The position numbers and the translations under genes were made by a program. Of a DNA stretch of 32,255 bases, positions 7,074 to 15,210 are shown piece after piece; position 1 is the first letter of the stretch, and every line of letters starts with the position of its first letter. The DNA comes from Pseudomonas sp. ACM7 (GTDB taxonomy: Bacteria; Pseudomonadota; Gammaproteobacteria; Pseudomonadales; Pseudomonadaceae), in NCBI RefSeq assembly GCF_004136015.1, contig NZ_CP024866.1, forward strand, positions 2,807,266-2,839,520. The letters run 5' to 3'. Below the pieces are notes generated by a model. It saw only the letters and a list, made by a program, of their open reading frames with translations. It was not told the DNA's origin and ran no database searches.

Positions 7074-9149
7074 TCACACTTGGCCGTATTGCTGCCCATG
7101 ACGTAGCCAGCGGTCGAGCAGCGGGCTGACGTGATCCGGCCAGCGTTCCAGCAGCGCCTGGGCGGCGTCGCGCACGGCGGGCAGCAGATCGGCGTCGCGC
7201 ATCAGGTCGGCGACCTTGAATTGCAGCAGGCCGGTCTGGCGCGTACCGAGCATTTCGCCGGGGCCGCGCAGCTCAAGGTCTTTTTCGGCGATGACAAACC
7301 CGTCGTTGGTTTCGCGCATGATGCCCAAACGCTGACGACCGATCTGTGACAGCGGCGGATGGTAGAGCAGCACGCAATGGCTGGCCGCACTGCCTCGACC
7401 GACTCGACCGCGCAACTGGTGCAATTGCGCAAGCCCGAGGCGTTCGGGGTTTTCGATGATCATCAGGCTGGCGTTGGGCACGTCGACGCCGACTTCAATC
7501 ACCGTGGTGGCGACCAGCAGTTGCAGGTTGCCGGCCTTGAATTCGGCCATGACCGCGGCTTTTTCGACGGGCTTCATGCGACCGTGGATCAGCCCGACCT
7601 TCAACTCGCCGAGTGCGGCGGTGAGGTCTTCGTAAGTGGTTTCGGCAGCCTGGCAAGTCAGCTCTTCCGACTCTTCGATCAGCGTGCACACCCAATAGGC
7701 CTGGCGCCCTTCAGCGCAGGCGCCGCGCACCCGTTCGATGACTTCGACGCGCCGGGTATCGGTGATCAGCACGGTGTTCACCGGGGTCCGGCCAGGCGGT
7801 AGTTCGTCGAGGATCGAGGTGTCGAGGTCGGCGTAGGCGCTCATGGCCAGCGTCCGGGGAATCGGTGTCGCGGTCATGATCAGCTGGTGCGGGCACATCC
7901 GCCCGCCGACACCTTTCTGCCGCAACGCCAGCCGCTGTTGCACGCCGAAGCGGTGCTGTTCGTCGATGATCGCCAGTGCGAGGTTTTTGAACTGCACTTC
8001 GTCCTGGAACAACGCGTGGGTGCCGACCACCATTGGTGTGCCACTGGCGATCTGCTCCAGTGCGGCCACACGGTTCTTGCCTTTGAGCTTGCCGGCCAGC
8101 CACGCCACTTCAATGCCCAGCGGTTCGAGCCAGCGTTTGAAGGTGATGAAGTGCTGCTCGGCGAGGATTTCGGTGGGCGCCATCAGCGCGACTTGATAAC
8201 CGGCCTCCAAGGCCTGGAGTGCAGCGAGGGCAGCGACCACGGTTTTACCCGCGCCGACGTCGCCCTGAATCAACCGCAACATGGGCTCGTGCTGACTGAG
8301 GTCGTAGGCGATTTCGTTGCCGACCCGTTGCTGAGCGCCGGTCGGAGTGAAACCGAGGTTGGCTAGATACTGGGCCGGCAGCCGGGTGGCTTTCGGCATT
8401 GCCGGCGCGCGCAGGGAACGCATGCTCTCGCGCAGGCGCTGCTGGGATAGTTGATGGGTCAGCAGTTCTTCGAAGGCCAGGCGGTGCTGCGCCCAGTGAT
8501 GACCGAGGGCGAGTTCGTCGACGTCGGCATCGGCCGGCGGGTGGTGCAGGTAGCGGATCGCATCGGCCAGCGGCGCCAGTTGATAGTCCCGCGCCAGTTC
8601 GGTCGGCAGCCAGTCGGGCAGGCTGGTAGGGCCGAGCATCGTCAGGGTTTGCATGCACAACTGGCGCAAGCGCTGTTGAGTCAGGCCTTCAGTGAGCGGG
8701 TAAACCGGGGTCAGGGTTTCGTCCACCGGCGGCGGCTCGTCGCCGGTGATTGCGCGGTATTCCGGGTGATAGATTTCCAGCCCCGACGCACCGGGCCGTG
8801 CTTCGCCGTAGCAGCGAATGCGCGTGCCGCGTTTGAGGCCTTCTTTCTGGGCGTTGCTGAAATGGTAGAAGCGCAGGCTGAGCCCGCCGGTGCCGTCCTG
8901 CAGGCGCACCACCAGGCTGCGGCGGCGACCCATGACCACATCGGCGCCGCTGACGGTGCCTTCGATAACGGCGTCTTGCCCCGGTCGCAAATGGCCGATC
9001 GGGACGACACGCGTGCGGTCCTGATAGCGCAGGGGCAGGTGGAACAGCACATCCTGGAGATTCTCCAGGCCGACCTTGGCCAACTTCTCGGCCATGGCTT
9101 CGCCGACACCCTTGAGTGCCGTCACCGACACTTGCGACAACTCGGTCAT
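7074..9149 (-). CDS. recG: ATP-dependent DNA helicase RecG
   Basis: RecG reverses stalled replication forks and processes branched recombination intermediates. The 691-residue length is normal for the family. The N-terminal wedge domain (OB fold, residues ~55-140, RYQDRTRVVPIGHLRPGQDA) is present. Helicase motifs are intact: Walker A GDVGAGKT (296-303), DEQH (396-399), TATPIPRTLA (426-435) and QLRGRVGRG (578-586). The C-terminal LELRGPGEMLGTRQTG block is also complete. It begins nine bases after the oxyR stop, so the two are surely co-transcribed; an oxyR-recG operon is known in P. aeruginosa. The link means that RecG supply is tied to the oxidative-stress regulator. Confidence 0.98.
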   Translation of the reverse strand: MTELSQVSVTALKGVGEAMAEKLAKVGLENLQDVLFHLPLRYQDRTRVVPIGHLRPGQDAVIEGTVSGADVVMGRRRSLVVRLQDGTGGLSLRFYHFSNAQKEGLKRGTRIRCYGEARPGASGLEIYHPEYRAITGDEPPPVDETLTPVYPLTEGLTQQRLRQLCMQTLTMLGPTSLPDWLPTELARDYQLAPLADAIRYLHHPPADADVDELALGHHWAQHRLAFEELLTHQLSQQRLRESMRSLRAPAMPKATRLPAQYLANLGFTPTGAQQRVGNEIAYDLSQHEPMLRLIQGDVGAGKTVVAALAALQALEAGYQVALMAPTEILAEQHFITFKRWLEPLGIEVAWLAGKLKGKNRVAALEQIASGTPMVVGTHALFQDEVQFKNLALAIIDEQHRFGVQQRLALRQKGVGGRMCPHQLIMTATPIPRTLAMSAYADLDTSILDELPPGRTPVNTVLITDTRRVEVIERVRGACAEGRQAYWVCTLIEESEELTCQAAETTYEDLTAALGELKVGLIHGRMKPVEKAAVMAEFKAGNLQLLVATTVIEVGVDVPNASLMIIENPERLGLAQLHQLRGRVGRGSAASHCVLLYHPPLSQIGRQRLGIMRETNDGFVIAEKDLELRGPGEMLGTRQTGLLQFKVADLMRDADLLPAVRDAAQALLERWPDHVSPLLDRWLRHGQQYGQV

Positions 9150-9158
9150 GGCAGCGAC

Positions 9159-10088
9159 TTAGGCCGCAACCACCGGTGCTTGTGGCTTGGCCACCGAGCA
9201 CAGGCGAATGGAGTCAGCGAGGATTTCAATCGCTTTCGGCCGCGGGAAGCTCGCGCGCCAGGCAATGGCCACGGTGCGGAACGGCACCGGAGGCGTCAGT
9301 GGGCGCACTTCGATCACGCCGGGAGCATAGTGATGACTGTCGACCGCCGACAGCGGCAGGATCGAGATGCCGAGGCCGGACGCAACCATGTGGCGGATGG
9401 TTTCCAGGGAACTGGATTCCACCGTGGTGTGCTTGGCGCCGTCGTTGCCTTTGGCCAGGGTCGGGCAGGCTTCCAGCACTTGATCACGGAAACAATGGCC
9501 TTCGCCGAGCAGCAGCAGGCTCTTGTCGTTGAGCAGCGCGGCGTCGATGGATTCTTTTTGGGTCCACGGGTGCTGGGCCGGCATCAGGACGTAGAACGGT
9601 TCGTCGTAGAGCTGGAGGGTCAGCACGTCGGCTTCGTTGAACGGCAGGGCAATGATGATCGCGTCGAGCTCGCCGTTGCGCAGTTTGTCGCGCAGCACGT
9701 GGGTGAAGTTTTCTTCGATGTACAACGGCATCTGCGGGGCGACCCGGTGCAGTTGTGGAATCAGGTGCGGAAACAGGTACGGGCCGACGGTGTAGATCGC
9801 GCCGACTTTCAGCGGCGCGGTCAGCTGGTTCTTGCCGGCCTGGGCCAGTTCGCGGATGCCTTGGGCCTGTTCCAGCACTTTCTGCGCCTGGGCGACAATG
9901 CCTTCACCGACCGGGGTCAGGCGCACGGCACTCTTGCTGCGCTCGAAAATCAGCACACCGAGTTCGTCTTCAAGCTTTTTCACGCCCACCGACAGGGTCG
10001 GCTGGCTGACATGGCAACGCTCGGCCGCGTGGCCGAAGTGCTGCTCTTGGGCGAGGGTAACGATGTAGCGTAATTCTGTAAGAGTCAT
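9159..10088 (-). CDS. oxyR: Hydrogen peroxide-sensing LysR-type regulator OxyR
   Basis: OxyR activates catalase, alkyl hydroperoxide reductase and other peroxide-defence genes. The 309-residue protein has the LysR helix-turn-helix at about residues 18-37 (GHAAERCHVSQPTLSVGVKK). Its redox pair falls at Cys199 and Cys208 (GEGHCFRDQVLEAC), the same numbers as in E. coli OxyR, where they form the peroxide-induced disulfide. This identifies it as OxyR rather than a generic LysR protein. It is the first gene of the oxyR-recG unit. The upstream gap to tonB holds a terminator and a REPIN, so it has its own promoter within about 120 bases of the start; I see no clear -35/-10 there. Confidence 0.97.
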   Translation of the reverse strand: MTLTELRYIVTLAQEQHFGHAAERCHVSQPTLSVGVKKLEDELGVLIFERSKSAVRLTPVGEGIVAQAQKVLEQAQGIRELAQAGKNQLTAPLKVGAIYTVGPYLFPHLIPQLHRVAPQMPLYIEENFTHVLRDKLRNGELDAIIIALPFNEADVLTLQLYDEPFYVLMPAQHPWTQKESIDAALLNDKSLLLLGEGHCFRDQVLEACPTLAKGNDGAKHTTVESSSLETIRHMVASGLGISILPLSAVDSHHYAPGVIEVRPLTPPVPFRTVAIAWRASFPRPKAIEILADSIRLCSVAKPQAPVVAA

Positions 10089-10205
10089 AGCAAGCGTCCA
10101 TGAAGTTGCGAGCCAAGCATACCGGCTGCAATCGATAGACGCACGTTATCAGACTGAGTGCGTTGAGTGACACAGGGCAAAGCAGGTTTGCCGCTGGCGG
10201 ATATG

Positions 10206-10230
10206 CAAAAGGCACCTTTCGGGTGCCTTA
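10206..10230 (-). terminator. Intrinsic terminator after exbB-exbD-tonB
   Basis: On the minus strand GGCACC-CGAAA-GGTGCC is followed by TTTTGC. It lies past the REPIN downstream of tonB and about 120 bases before the oxyR start, separating the two transcription units. Confidence 0.75.
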
Positions 10231-10260
10231 TCGCCGCTATTTCTGTCGCTGAGGATCCCC

Positions 10261-10350
10261 TGTGGGAGCGGGCTTGCTCGCGAAGACGCTGTGTCAGTCA
10301 AAGTTGATGTCGACTGTCACACCGCTTTCGCGAGCAAGCCCGCTCCCACA
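10261..10350. repeat. REPIN (inverted REP pair, GTGGGAGCGGGC class)
   Basis: TGTGGGAGCGGGCTTGCTCG opens the element and its inverse complement closes it, with a ~46-base spacer containing GTGTCAGTCAA and GACTGTCACAC, themselves partly inverted. It lies 18 bases beyond the tonB stop. Same class as the element at 29594-29689. Confidence 0.93.
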
Positions 10351-10367
10351 TGGGGATCTGCTGTGTT

Positions 10368-11117
10368 TTAGCGCCGGCGTTTTTCCAGCGAGTAAACAAA
10401 CGGCGCAACGATTTCGATGGCGCCATTGGTCAACATGTCGGCCGGTGGCTTTGGCAGCGGCTGGGCGCGGCGGATCATTTCCAGGGTGGCCCGGTCCAGA
10501 TCGGTGTTACCGGAAGCGGTCACCAGTTCGAACGACAACACGTTACCTTCGGCATCTACCACGAAGCGCAGACGGTTCATGCCTTCCTTGTTCCGCGCCT
10601 GCGCACTGGCCGGGTACTTCTTGTACTTGGCCAAGTGAGCGAGCAGGGTGCCTTGCCAGCTGGCCTTGGCCGCTTGCTGCGCCGGTGATGGGCCCGGTGC
10701 CGGCTGAGCGGATTTCTCTGTTGGCGCCTGAGTCGGTTGCGCGTCGCTCGGTTTTTCCTCGGACGGCTTCTCTTTAGGCGGTTCCGGCTTTTTCTCCACA
10801 GGCTTGGGCGGTTGAGGCTTTGGCTTTGGTTTGACCGGTTTCGGCACGGCGATCTCGGCCTTTGGCGCTTCAGCCAGCTTCGGTATCGGCAGTTCTTCCA
10901 CCGGAGCGGGTGGCTGTGGCGGCGTTATGACCTTCGGCGGTGCCGGCGGTGGCGGGGCCGGAACCGGCGCCAACTCGACCATCATCGCCTGTGGCGGCAG
11001 CTCGATCGGGGGGCGCGACGTCCAGTTCAGCACCAGCGCAATGGCCAGCGCATGGACGCCCAGCACCACGGCTAGGCTCCCGCTATAACGCGTCAGCTTT
11101 TGGCGCGTCGTGATCAT
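10368..11117 (-). CDS. tonB: Energy transducer TonB
   Basis: TonB couples the proton motive force from ExbB-ExbD to outer-membrane receptors for iron siderophores and other ligands. In the 249 residues one sees an N-terminal membrane anchor (about 13-32, SLAVVLGVHALAIALVL, with the typical membrane histidine at 22). A long Pro/Lys/Glu-rich periplasmic arm follows (about 38-145, with PPPPAPPK and KPKPKPQPPKP). The C-terminal TonB domain (about 160-249) reads YKKYPASAQARNKEGMNRLR, then later ASGNTDLDRATLEMIRRAQP. Its ATG overlaps the exbD stop by four bases (ATGA), so translation is likely coupled. It ends the exbB-exbD-tonB operon. Confidence 0.96.
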   Translation of the reverse strand: MITTRQKLTRYSGSLAVVLGVHALAIALVLNWTSRPPIELPPQAMMVELAPVPAPPPPAPPKVITPPQPPAPVEELPIPKLAEAPKAEIAVPKPVKPKPKPQPPKPVEKKPEPPKEKPSEEKPSDAQPTQAPTEKSAQPAPGPSPAQQAAKASWQGTLLAHLAKYKKYPASAQARNKEGMNRLRFVVDAEGNVLSFELVTASGNTDLDRATLEMIRRAQPLPKPPADMLTNGAIEIVAPFVYSLEKRRR

Positions 11118-11542
11118 TTCTTGACTGCCGTCTCGAGTCCGACCAGACCCACCTTCAGGTAACCGGCAGAGCGCAGGTTGTCCATCACGCTCATCAGGTC
11201 GCCGTAATCCACGCCTTTATCGGCCTGGAAGAAGATCGTCGTGTCTTTCTTGCCTTTGGTCTTGGCGTCGAGGGTGGCACCGAGTGCTTCGGCCTTCACT
11301 TCGTCTTCGCCAAGGAACAGGCGTTGATCAGCCTTGACGCTGAGGAACACCGGTTTCTCTGGCCGTGGCGCCGGTTTGGCGCTGGAGGCCGGCAGGTCGA
11401 CCTTGATGTCCACGGTGGCGAGCGGGGCCGCCACCATGAAGATGATCAACAGCACCAGCATCACGTCGATGAACGGTGTGACGTTGATTTCGTGGTTCTC
11501 GGCCAGATCGTCATCTGCGCCTTCTTTCAAATGCAAGCCCAT
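11114..11542 (-). CDS. exbD: TonB-system proton channel subunit ExbD
   Basis: ExbD is the single-span partner of ExbB in the proton channel that powers TonB. The 142-residue protein has a short cytoplasmic start, then NVTPFIDVMLVLLIIFMVAA (about 20-39). The aspartate in PFIDVMLVLL is the protonated channel residue. A periplasmic domain of ~95 residues follows. It lies six bases after the exbB stop and overlaps tonB by four bases. Confidence 0.97.
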   Translation of the reverse strand: MGLHLKEGADDDLAENHEINVTPFIDVMLVLLIIFMVAAPLATVDIKVDLPASSAKPAPRPEKPVFLSVKADQRLFLGEDEVKAEALGATLDAKTKGKKDTTIFFQADKGVDYGDLMSVMDNLRSAGYLKVGLVGLETAVKK

Positions 11543-11548
11543 GGCTAA

Positions 11549-12532
11549 TTACCCTACTTTGACCATGTGGGGTTGCGCGGATCGCTCGGTGGTCGGCAGG
11601 TGATCGAGGTCGCGGCTGACCAGCAGCAGGACTTCAGCCGAGGCATCGGATACTTGCGCCTTGTAACCGGCAATGGAGCGGGCAAAGACGTTGTAGATCA
11701 CTACGGCTGGAATCGCTGCAACCAGGCCCAACGCGGTGGCCAGCAGGGCTTCGGCGATGCCGGGAGCCACGACGGCGAGGTTGGTGGTCTGGGTTTTGGC
11801 GATACCGATGAAGCTGTTCATGATGCCCCACACGGTACCGAACAGGCCGACGAACGGCGCGGTGGAGCCGATGGTGGCGAGCACGCCGGTGCCGCTGCTC
11901 ATGTTGCGACCGCAGGCAGCGACCAGGCGCTCAAGACGGAAGGCGACGCGTTCCTTGATGCCTTCTTTCTCGCGGCTGTTGACCGACAAACGCATCTCTT
12001 CCAGGGCGTCATGCACCAGCAAATTGGCGAGGGTGCCTTGCTTGGTGGCTGTCGCACTGGCTTCTTTAAGGGTGGTGGCTTTTTTCAGGTGGACGATTTC
12101 GGTGCGCAGACGACGCTTGGCGCCCATCAGCTCGAAGCCTTTGGCGATCCAGATGGTCCAGGTGATGATCGAGGCGATGGCCAGACCAATCATCACGATT
12201 TTCACGATGATGTCGGCGTTCTGGTACATGCCCCATGGGGACAGGTCGTGGGCCATGCCCAGAGTGTTGTCGGCTTCGAGGACTTCCGGAACGTCTTCGG
12301 CGGTGGTGTCTACGGCTTGGGCCGGGTCGGTCGCAGCTGGGGTAACATGATCGGCTGGAGCTGGAGCTGGAGCTGGAGCTGGAGCAGCAGTGGCGGCAGC
12401 CGGAGTGGCTGGCACTTGTGCGTCAGCGAAAGCGGCGGTCGGCGCCAGCATCAGGCTGAGCAGCAGGGCGGCCACCGCGCTCCAGGCGCGAGGTCGTTTG
12501 GTTGGCGAAGCGGGGAATTGATTGGGTGTCAT
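11549..12532 (-). CDS. exbB: TonB-system proton channel subunit ExbB (long N-terminal form)
   Basis: ExbB is the three-span scaffold of the TonB motor. I place the start at MTPNQFPASP (ATG at 12532). The frame extends 34 codons further up, but that part looks like untranslated leader. The 327-residue protein has a cleavable-looking signal (residues ~16-37, ending TAAFA) and an Ala/Pro/Thr-rich linker (~38-90) with a run of Ala-Pro pairs. The MotA/TolQ/ExbB core (~100-320) has three membrane helices, including GVLATIGSTAPFVGLFGTVW and APGIAEALLATALGLVAAIP. This long-signal form is usual in Pseudomonas of the putida/fluorescens type. The Ala-Pro run is encoded by a perfect hexanucleotide repeat. 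Confidence 0.96.
   Translation of the reverse strand: MTPNQFPASPTKRPRAWSAVAALLLSLMLAPTAAFADAQVPATPAAATAAPAPAPAPAPADHVTPAATDPAQAVDTTAEDVPEVLEADNTLGMAHDLSPWGMYQNADIIVKIVMIGLAIASIITWTIWIAKGFELMGAKRRLRTEIVHLKKATTLKEASATATKQGTLANLLVHDALEEMRLSVNSREKEGIKERVAFRLERLVAACGRNMSSGTGVLATIGSTAPFVGLFGTVWGIMNSFIGIAKTQTTNLAVVAPGIAEALLATALGLVAAIPAVVIYNVFARSIAGYKAQVSDASAEVLLLVSRDLDHLPTTERSAQPHMVKVG
12354..12383. repeat. Hexanucleotide tandem repeat inside exbB
   Basis: Five perfect copies of GCTGGA (minus strand TCCAGC) encode five Ala-Pro pairs in the linker of ExbB. A gain or loss of a unit keeps the frame. Confidence 0.95.
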
Positions 12533-12607
12533 GCTGGCCGGACCTGAGAAAGAAAAACGGTAGTTGCTCTTCCAGGCCTCGTAAGGCCGAGAACAAAAGT
12601 GGCTGGC

Positions 12608-12634
12608 ATTATTGCAATTAATTCTTGTTAACAA
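12608..12634 (-). promoter_or_regulatory. Possible promoter of exbB-exbD-tonB
   Basis: The 190 bases between exbB and the divergent SDR gene contain an AT-rich patch. On the minus strand TTGTTA and AATAAT are 15 bases apart, inside a stretch with the palindrome GTTAAC and AATTAATTGCAAT. This type of operon is normally controlled by Fur, but I do not see a good 19-base Fur box; only loose NAT-triplet similarity. Confidence 0.3.
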
Positions 12635-12721
12635 AAGTAATAGCGTCTCTTTTTTTCCTCCATTACTAGCCGCTCATCCATTTCGGGCGCTAGTCTGTAC
12701 CTTTCTTGAGGGAGTTTTCTG

Positions 12722-13579
12722 ATGTCCGCGCCTTCTGTTTTGATTGCCGGCTGCGGTGATATTGGCAGTCGTCTGGCTACGCAATTGGTCGCTTGCGGGT
12801 GGGAGGTTCATGGCCTGAGGCGTGACGTTTCACGCTTGCCCGAGGGCGTCATTAGCGTTGCCGGCGACTTGTTCAATGAAGACTGCCCGGCGACCTGGCC
12901 GGTCGGAGCGGTGGATTACCTGGTGTATTGCGCGGCTGCCACTGATCACGATGAGGCGGGTTACCGCGCCGCTTATGTTCAGGGTTTGCAGCACGTGCTG
13001 GAGTGGCTGGGCGACTACGGGCAAGAGCCCAATCGACTGCTGTTCGTTTCCAGTAGCAGCGTTTACGGCCAGCAGGACGGCGAGTGGGTCGACGAGACTT
13101 CGCCTGCTGTGGCCGCTGGCTATTCAGGGCGTGTGATGCTGGAAGCCGAGCAGATTGCCCTCAATAGCGGCATTCCGGCCAGCATTGTGCGTTTAACCGG
13201 TATCTATGGTCCGGGCCGTGAGTGGCTGTTGACCCAAGTTCGCCGCGGCTATCGCGTTGCGGTCGATCCACCGTTGTATGGCAACCGTATTCATGCAGAC
13301 GACGCGGCGGGGCTGATGGCCTGCTTGCTTGAGGCGGACCGGCGCGGCGTGGCGCTGGATGACGTCTATATCGGCGTCGACGATGCGCCAGCACCACTGG
13401 CAGAAGTGGTGGGCTGGCTACGAGAGTATTTGGGCGTGACCGAATGGGATGACGATGCGAGCGTGCGGCGCACTGGCAGCAAGCGCTGCCGCAATGTGCG
13501 GGCCAAAGCCTTGGGCTGGACACCGAAGTACCCAAGTTACCGCGAAGGTTATGCCGCGATACTTGCCCAAGGGGCTTGA
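12722..13579 (+). CDS. Atypical SDR / NAD-dependent epimerase-like protein
   Basis: The 285-residue protein follows GAGGGAG at a normal distance. It has a Rossmann start (SVLIAGCGDIGSRLATQL, residues ~5-22, with GxGxxG as GCGDIG). An epimerase core follows, with VDYLVYCAA (~62-70), LLFVSSSSVYGQQDGEW (~103-120) and RLTGIYGPGREW (~158-169). The tyrosine after the SSSVYG block is YSGRV, so the usual YxxxK catalytic pair is not intact. This places it with atypical SDRs such as YeeZ-like proteins, of unknown substrate. It stands alone, divergent from exbB, and ends with a strong terminator. Confidence 0.85.
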   Translation: MSAPSVLIAGCGDIGSRLATQLVACGWEVHGLRRDVSRLPEGVISVAGDLFNEDCPATWPVGAVDYLVYCAAATDHDEAGYRAAYVQGLQHVLEWLGDYGQEPNRLLFVSSSSVYGQQDGEWVDETSPAVAAGYSGRVMLEAEQIALNSGIPASIVRLTGIYGPGREWLLTQVRRGYRVAVDPPLYGNRIHADDAAGLMACLLEADRRGVALDDVYIGVDDAPAPLAEVVGWLREYLGVTEWDDDASVRRTGSKRCRNVRAKALGWTPKYPSYREGYAAILAQGA

Positions 13580-13601
13580 ACTGATCGAGCCTCTAAACAA
13601 C

Positions 13602-13627
13602 AGGCGCCTGCGGGCGCCTTTGTTTTT
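13602..13627 (+). terminator. Intrinsic terminator after the SDR gene
   Basis: AGGCGCC-TGCG-GGCGCCT is followed by TTGTTTTT. It lies 22 bases after the stop, and the convergent lipoprotein gene begins its stop just beyond. Confidence 0.9.
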
Positions 13628-13630
13628 GGG

Positions 13631-14371
13631 TCATTGTTTTACCAGCAGCCACTGGCGTGGGCCGGGGGTGAAGTGGGGGATTTCGTCTGGCCGGGATTGA
13701 TTGATTGCCTGGAACATCTCCAGTTGCTTGCCTTTGCGAACGAAAATCCATGTGTCACTCAGGTCACCCGTGCCCAGATACAAGGTGTCATTGCCTGCGC
13801 CTTGGCTGGCGCAATCACCGTCCAGGCATAACTCGTATCGATCGGTTCCCGGTAACCCTGAAACATGGCCATCTTCCGTAAACTCGACTATTTGGCCTGT
13901 TTCGTGACCGCCGATAATTTTCCACTGCCCGCCCAGGTAAGCGGCATTGAGGGCATTCCTGAAGGTGTTTCCCCACCTTGTCCCCGTTTTGGCGGTCTTG
14001 CTGGGGCGACTGAACACCTGCTGCGGGACGTGCTCCTTGGCCAGTTGGGTCAGTCGCTTGCCATCCAGGCGCAGCTCGTCAGTGCCGTAGCCGTTGTAGT
14101 CGACGGTCCAGGCATTGGGGGACTTTTGCAGCAGTTGGCCTCCACCCCTCTCAAAACCGCTGCTCACTTGCGCCTTGCCGGTGCGAGTGTTGATGTCCCA
14201 TTCCAGATTCCGGCCATGGGTGTTTAAGGATTCATGTAAAGACTGGCCTTGGGCCGCTGCATCGATGGCCGCCTGATTGATCCAGATACCACTGATATCC
14301 GTTTCGGCGGGAATAGAGGTGCAGCCGCCGAGCAGCAAAAGGCTGAGGACAAGCAGTGGGCGCATGTTCAA
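13631..14371 (-). CDS. Putative lipoprotein, second copy of a tandem paralogous pair
   Basis: The 246-residue protein has a lipoprotein signal: MNMRPLLVLSLLLLGGCTS, lipobox LLGGC with the lipidated Cys at 17. I do not recognise a named family. Landmarks are DISGIWINQAAIDAAAQG (~25-42), NLEWDIN (~55-61), AYLGGQWKIIGGHETG (~144-159), DRYELCLDGDCAS (two Cys, ~178-189, likely a disulfide), DTWIFVRKGKQLEMFQAINQ (~206-225) and a C-terminus PRQWLLVKQ. The same landmarks in the same order occur in the next gene upstream, of equal length, so the two arose by duplication and have diverged considerably. The start follows AAGGA. A membrane-attached lipocalin-like or stress lipoprotein is conceivable, but this is a guess. 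Confidence 0.85.
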   Translation of the reverse strand: MNMRPLLVLSLLLLGGCTSIPAETDISGIWINQAAIDAAAQGQSLHESLNTHGRNLEWDINTRTGKAQVSSGFERGGGQLLQKSPNAWTVDYNGYGTDELRLDGKRLTQLAKEHVPQQVFSRPSKTAKTGTRWGNTFRNALNAAYLGGQWKIIGGHETGQIVEFTEDGHVSGLPGTDRYELCLDGDCASQGAGNDTLYLGTGDLSDTWIFVRKGKQLEMFQAINQSRPDEIPHFTPGPRQWLLVKQ

Positions 14372-14407
14372 TCCTTGAGAGGGGTGAAGAATTTCACGGC
14401 GCAGGCT

Positions 14408-14432
14408 AAAGAAAAAGGAGCCCGTAGGCTCC
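14408..14432 (-). terminator. Intrinsic terminator between the two lipoprotein genes
   Basis: On the minus strand GGAGCC-TACG-GGCTCC is followed by TTTTTCTTT. It starts 12 bases past the stop of the upstream copy, so the two lipoprotein genes are probably expressed separately rather than as an operon. Confidence 0.88.
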
Positions 14433-14443
14433 TATATTCTGTA

Positions 14444-15184
14444 TCACTGTTTTTCCAGCAACCACTTGCGATCACCCGGGGTGAACTGCGGCATTTCATC
14501 CGCCTGGGCGGTGTTCACTGCCTGGAGGATTTCCAGTTCCTTGCCCTTGCGCGCAAAGATCCAGGTGTTGCCCTGACCATTCGCCTGTAGCCACATGTTG
14601 TCATTGCCGCCGCTCATCGACGCGCAATCGCCCGCCAGACACAGGGCATAACGATCCGCCCCCGGCAGGCCGGCAACCTGGCCGTCAGCCTGGAATTGCA
14701 CGGTATTGCCTTCACCGGGACCGCTGACGACTTTCCAGCTGCCGCCCATGTAGGCCGAATACAGTGCGCGTTCAAAACTGGCACCCATCGGTGCGCCATC
14801 CGGCACAGTAACCTGCGCGCGGTGGAAGACTTGCTCCGGCTCATTGTCGCTGGCGACTTGGCTCAGTTGCTTGCCGTCACGCTTCAGCTCGCTGGCGGAG
14901 CTGCCATAAAAGTCGACTTTCCAGGCGCCAGACTCTTCGCCCAGCAGCTTGCCGTCGACGTTTTCAAAACCATTGGTGTAGCGGGCCTGACCAGCCTTGG
15001 TGTTGACGTCCCATTCCAGGTTCGGGCCATAGGCCTGGAGCGCTTCGCGCAGGGGGCCGCCTTTGGCTGCAGCATCGATGGCCGCCTGATTGATCCAGGT
15101 GCCGCTGATGTCACGGTCGGCAGGGTTGCTGGCACAACCGCCCAAGAGGAGGGCGACCAGCGAGAGAGCTAGCGCTTGGCGCAT
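14444..15184 (-). CDS. Putative lipoprotein, first copy of a tandem paralogous pair
   Basis: Also 246 residues, with a lipobox at LLGGC (MRQALALSLVALLLGGCAS, lipidated Cys at 17). The landmarks mirror those of the downstream copy: RDISGTWINQAAIDAAAKG, NLEWDVNTKAG, AYMGGSWKVVSGPGEG, DRYALCLAGDCAS with the same Cys pair, NTWIFARKGKELEILQAVN and DRKWLLEKQ. The residue after Cys is Ala, compatible with outer-membrane sorting. The gene starts after AAAGGA and has its own terminator. Divergence is highest in the middle (about residues 65-140), where the two copies may have specialised. Function unknown. Confidence 0.85.
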   Translation of the reverse strand: MRQALALSLVALLLGGCASNPADRDISGTWINQAAIDAAAKGGPLREALQAYGPNLEWDVNTKAGQARYTNGFENVDGKLLGEESGAWKVDFYGSSASELKRDGKQLSQVASDNEPEQVFHRAQVTVPDGAPMGASFERALYSAYMGGSWKVVSGPGEGNTVQFQADGQVAGLPGADRYALCLAGDCASMSGGNDNMWLQANGQGNTWIFARKGKELEILQAVNTAQADEMPQFTPGDRKWLLEKQ

Positions 15185-15210
15185 GGTGGAATCCTTTCAG
15201 AACGAAGTCA

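Noticed and set aside
8451..10073. Long plus-strand open frame of 540 codons opposite recG and oxyR
   Set aside because: It is the mirror of two secure genes in GC-rich DNA, is rich in Arg/Gly/His/Gln as shadow frames are, and has no recognisable motif or ribosome site.
11567..12547. 326-codon plus-strand frame opposite exbB
   Set aside because: Shadow frame; the GWSWSWSWS run is just the antisense of the Ala-Pro repeat.
12608..12634. Fur box before exbB
   Set aside because: Expected for this operon, but no 19-base match close to GATAATGATAATCATTATC was found; kept only as a weak promoter.
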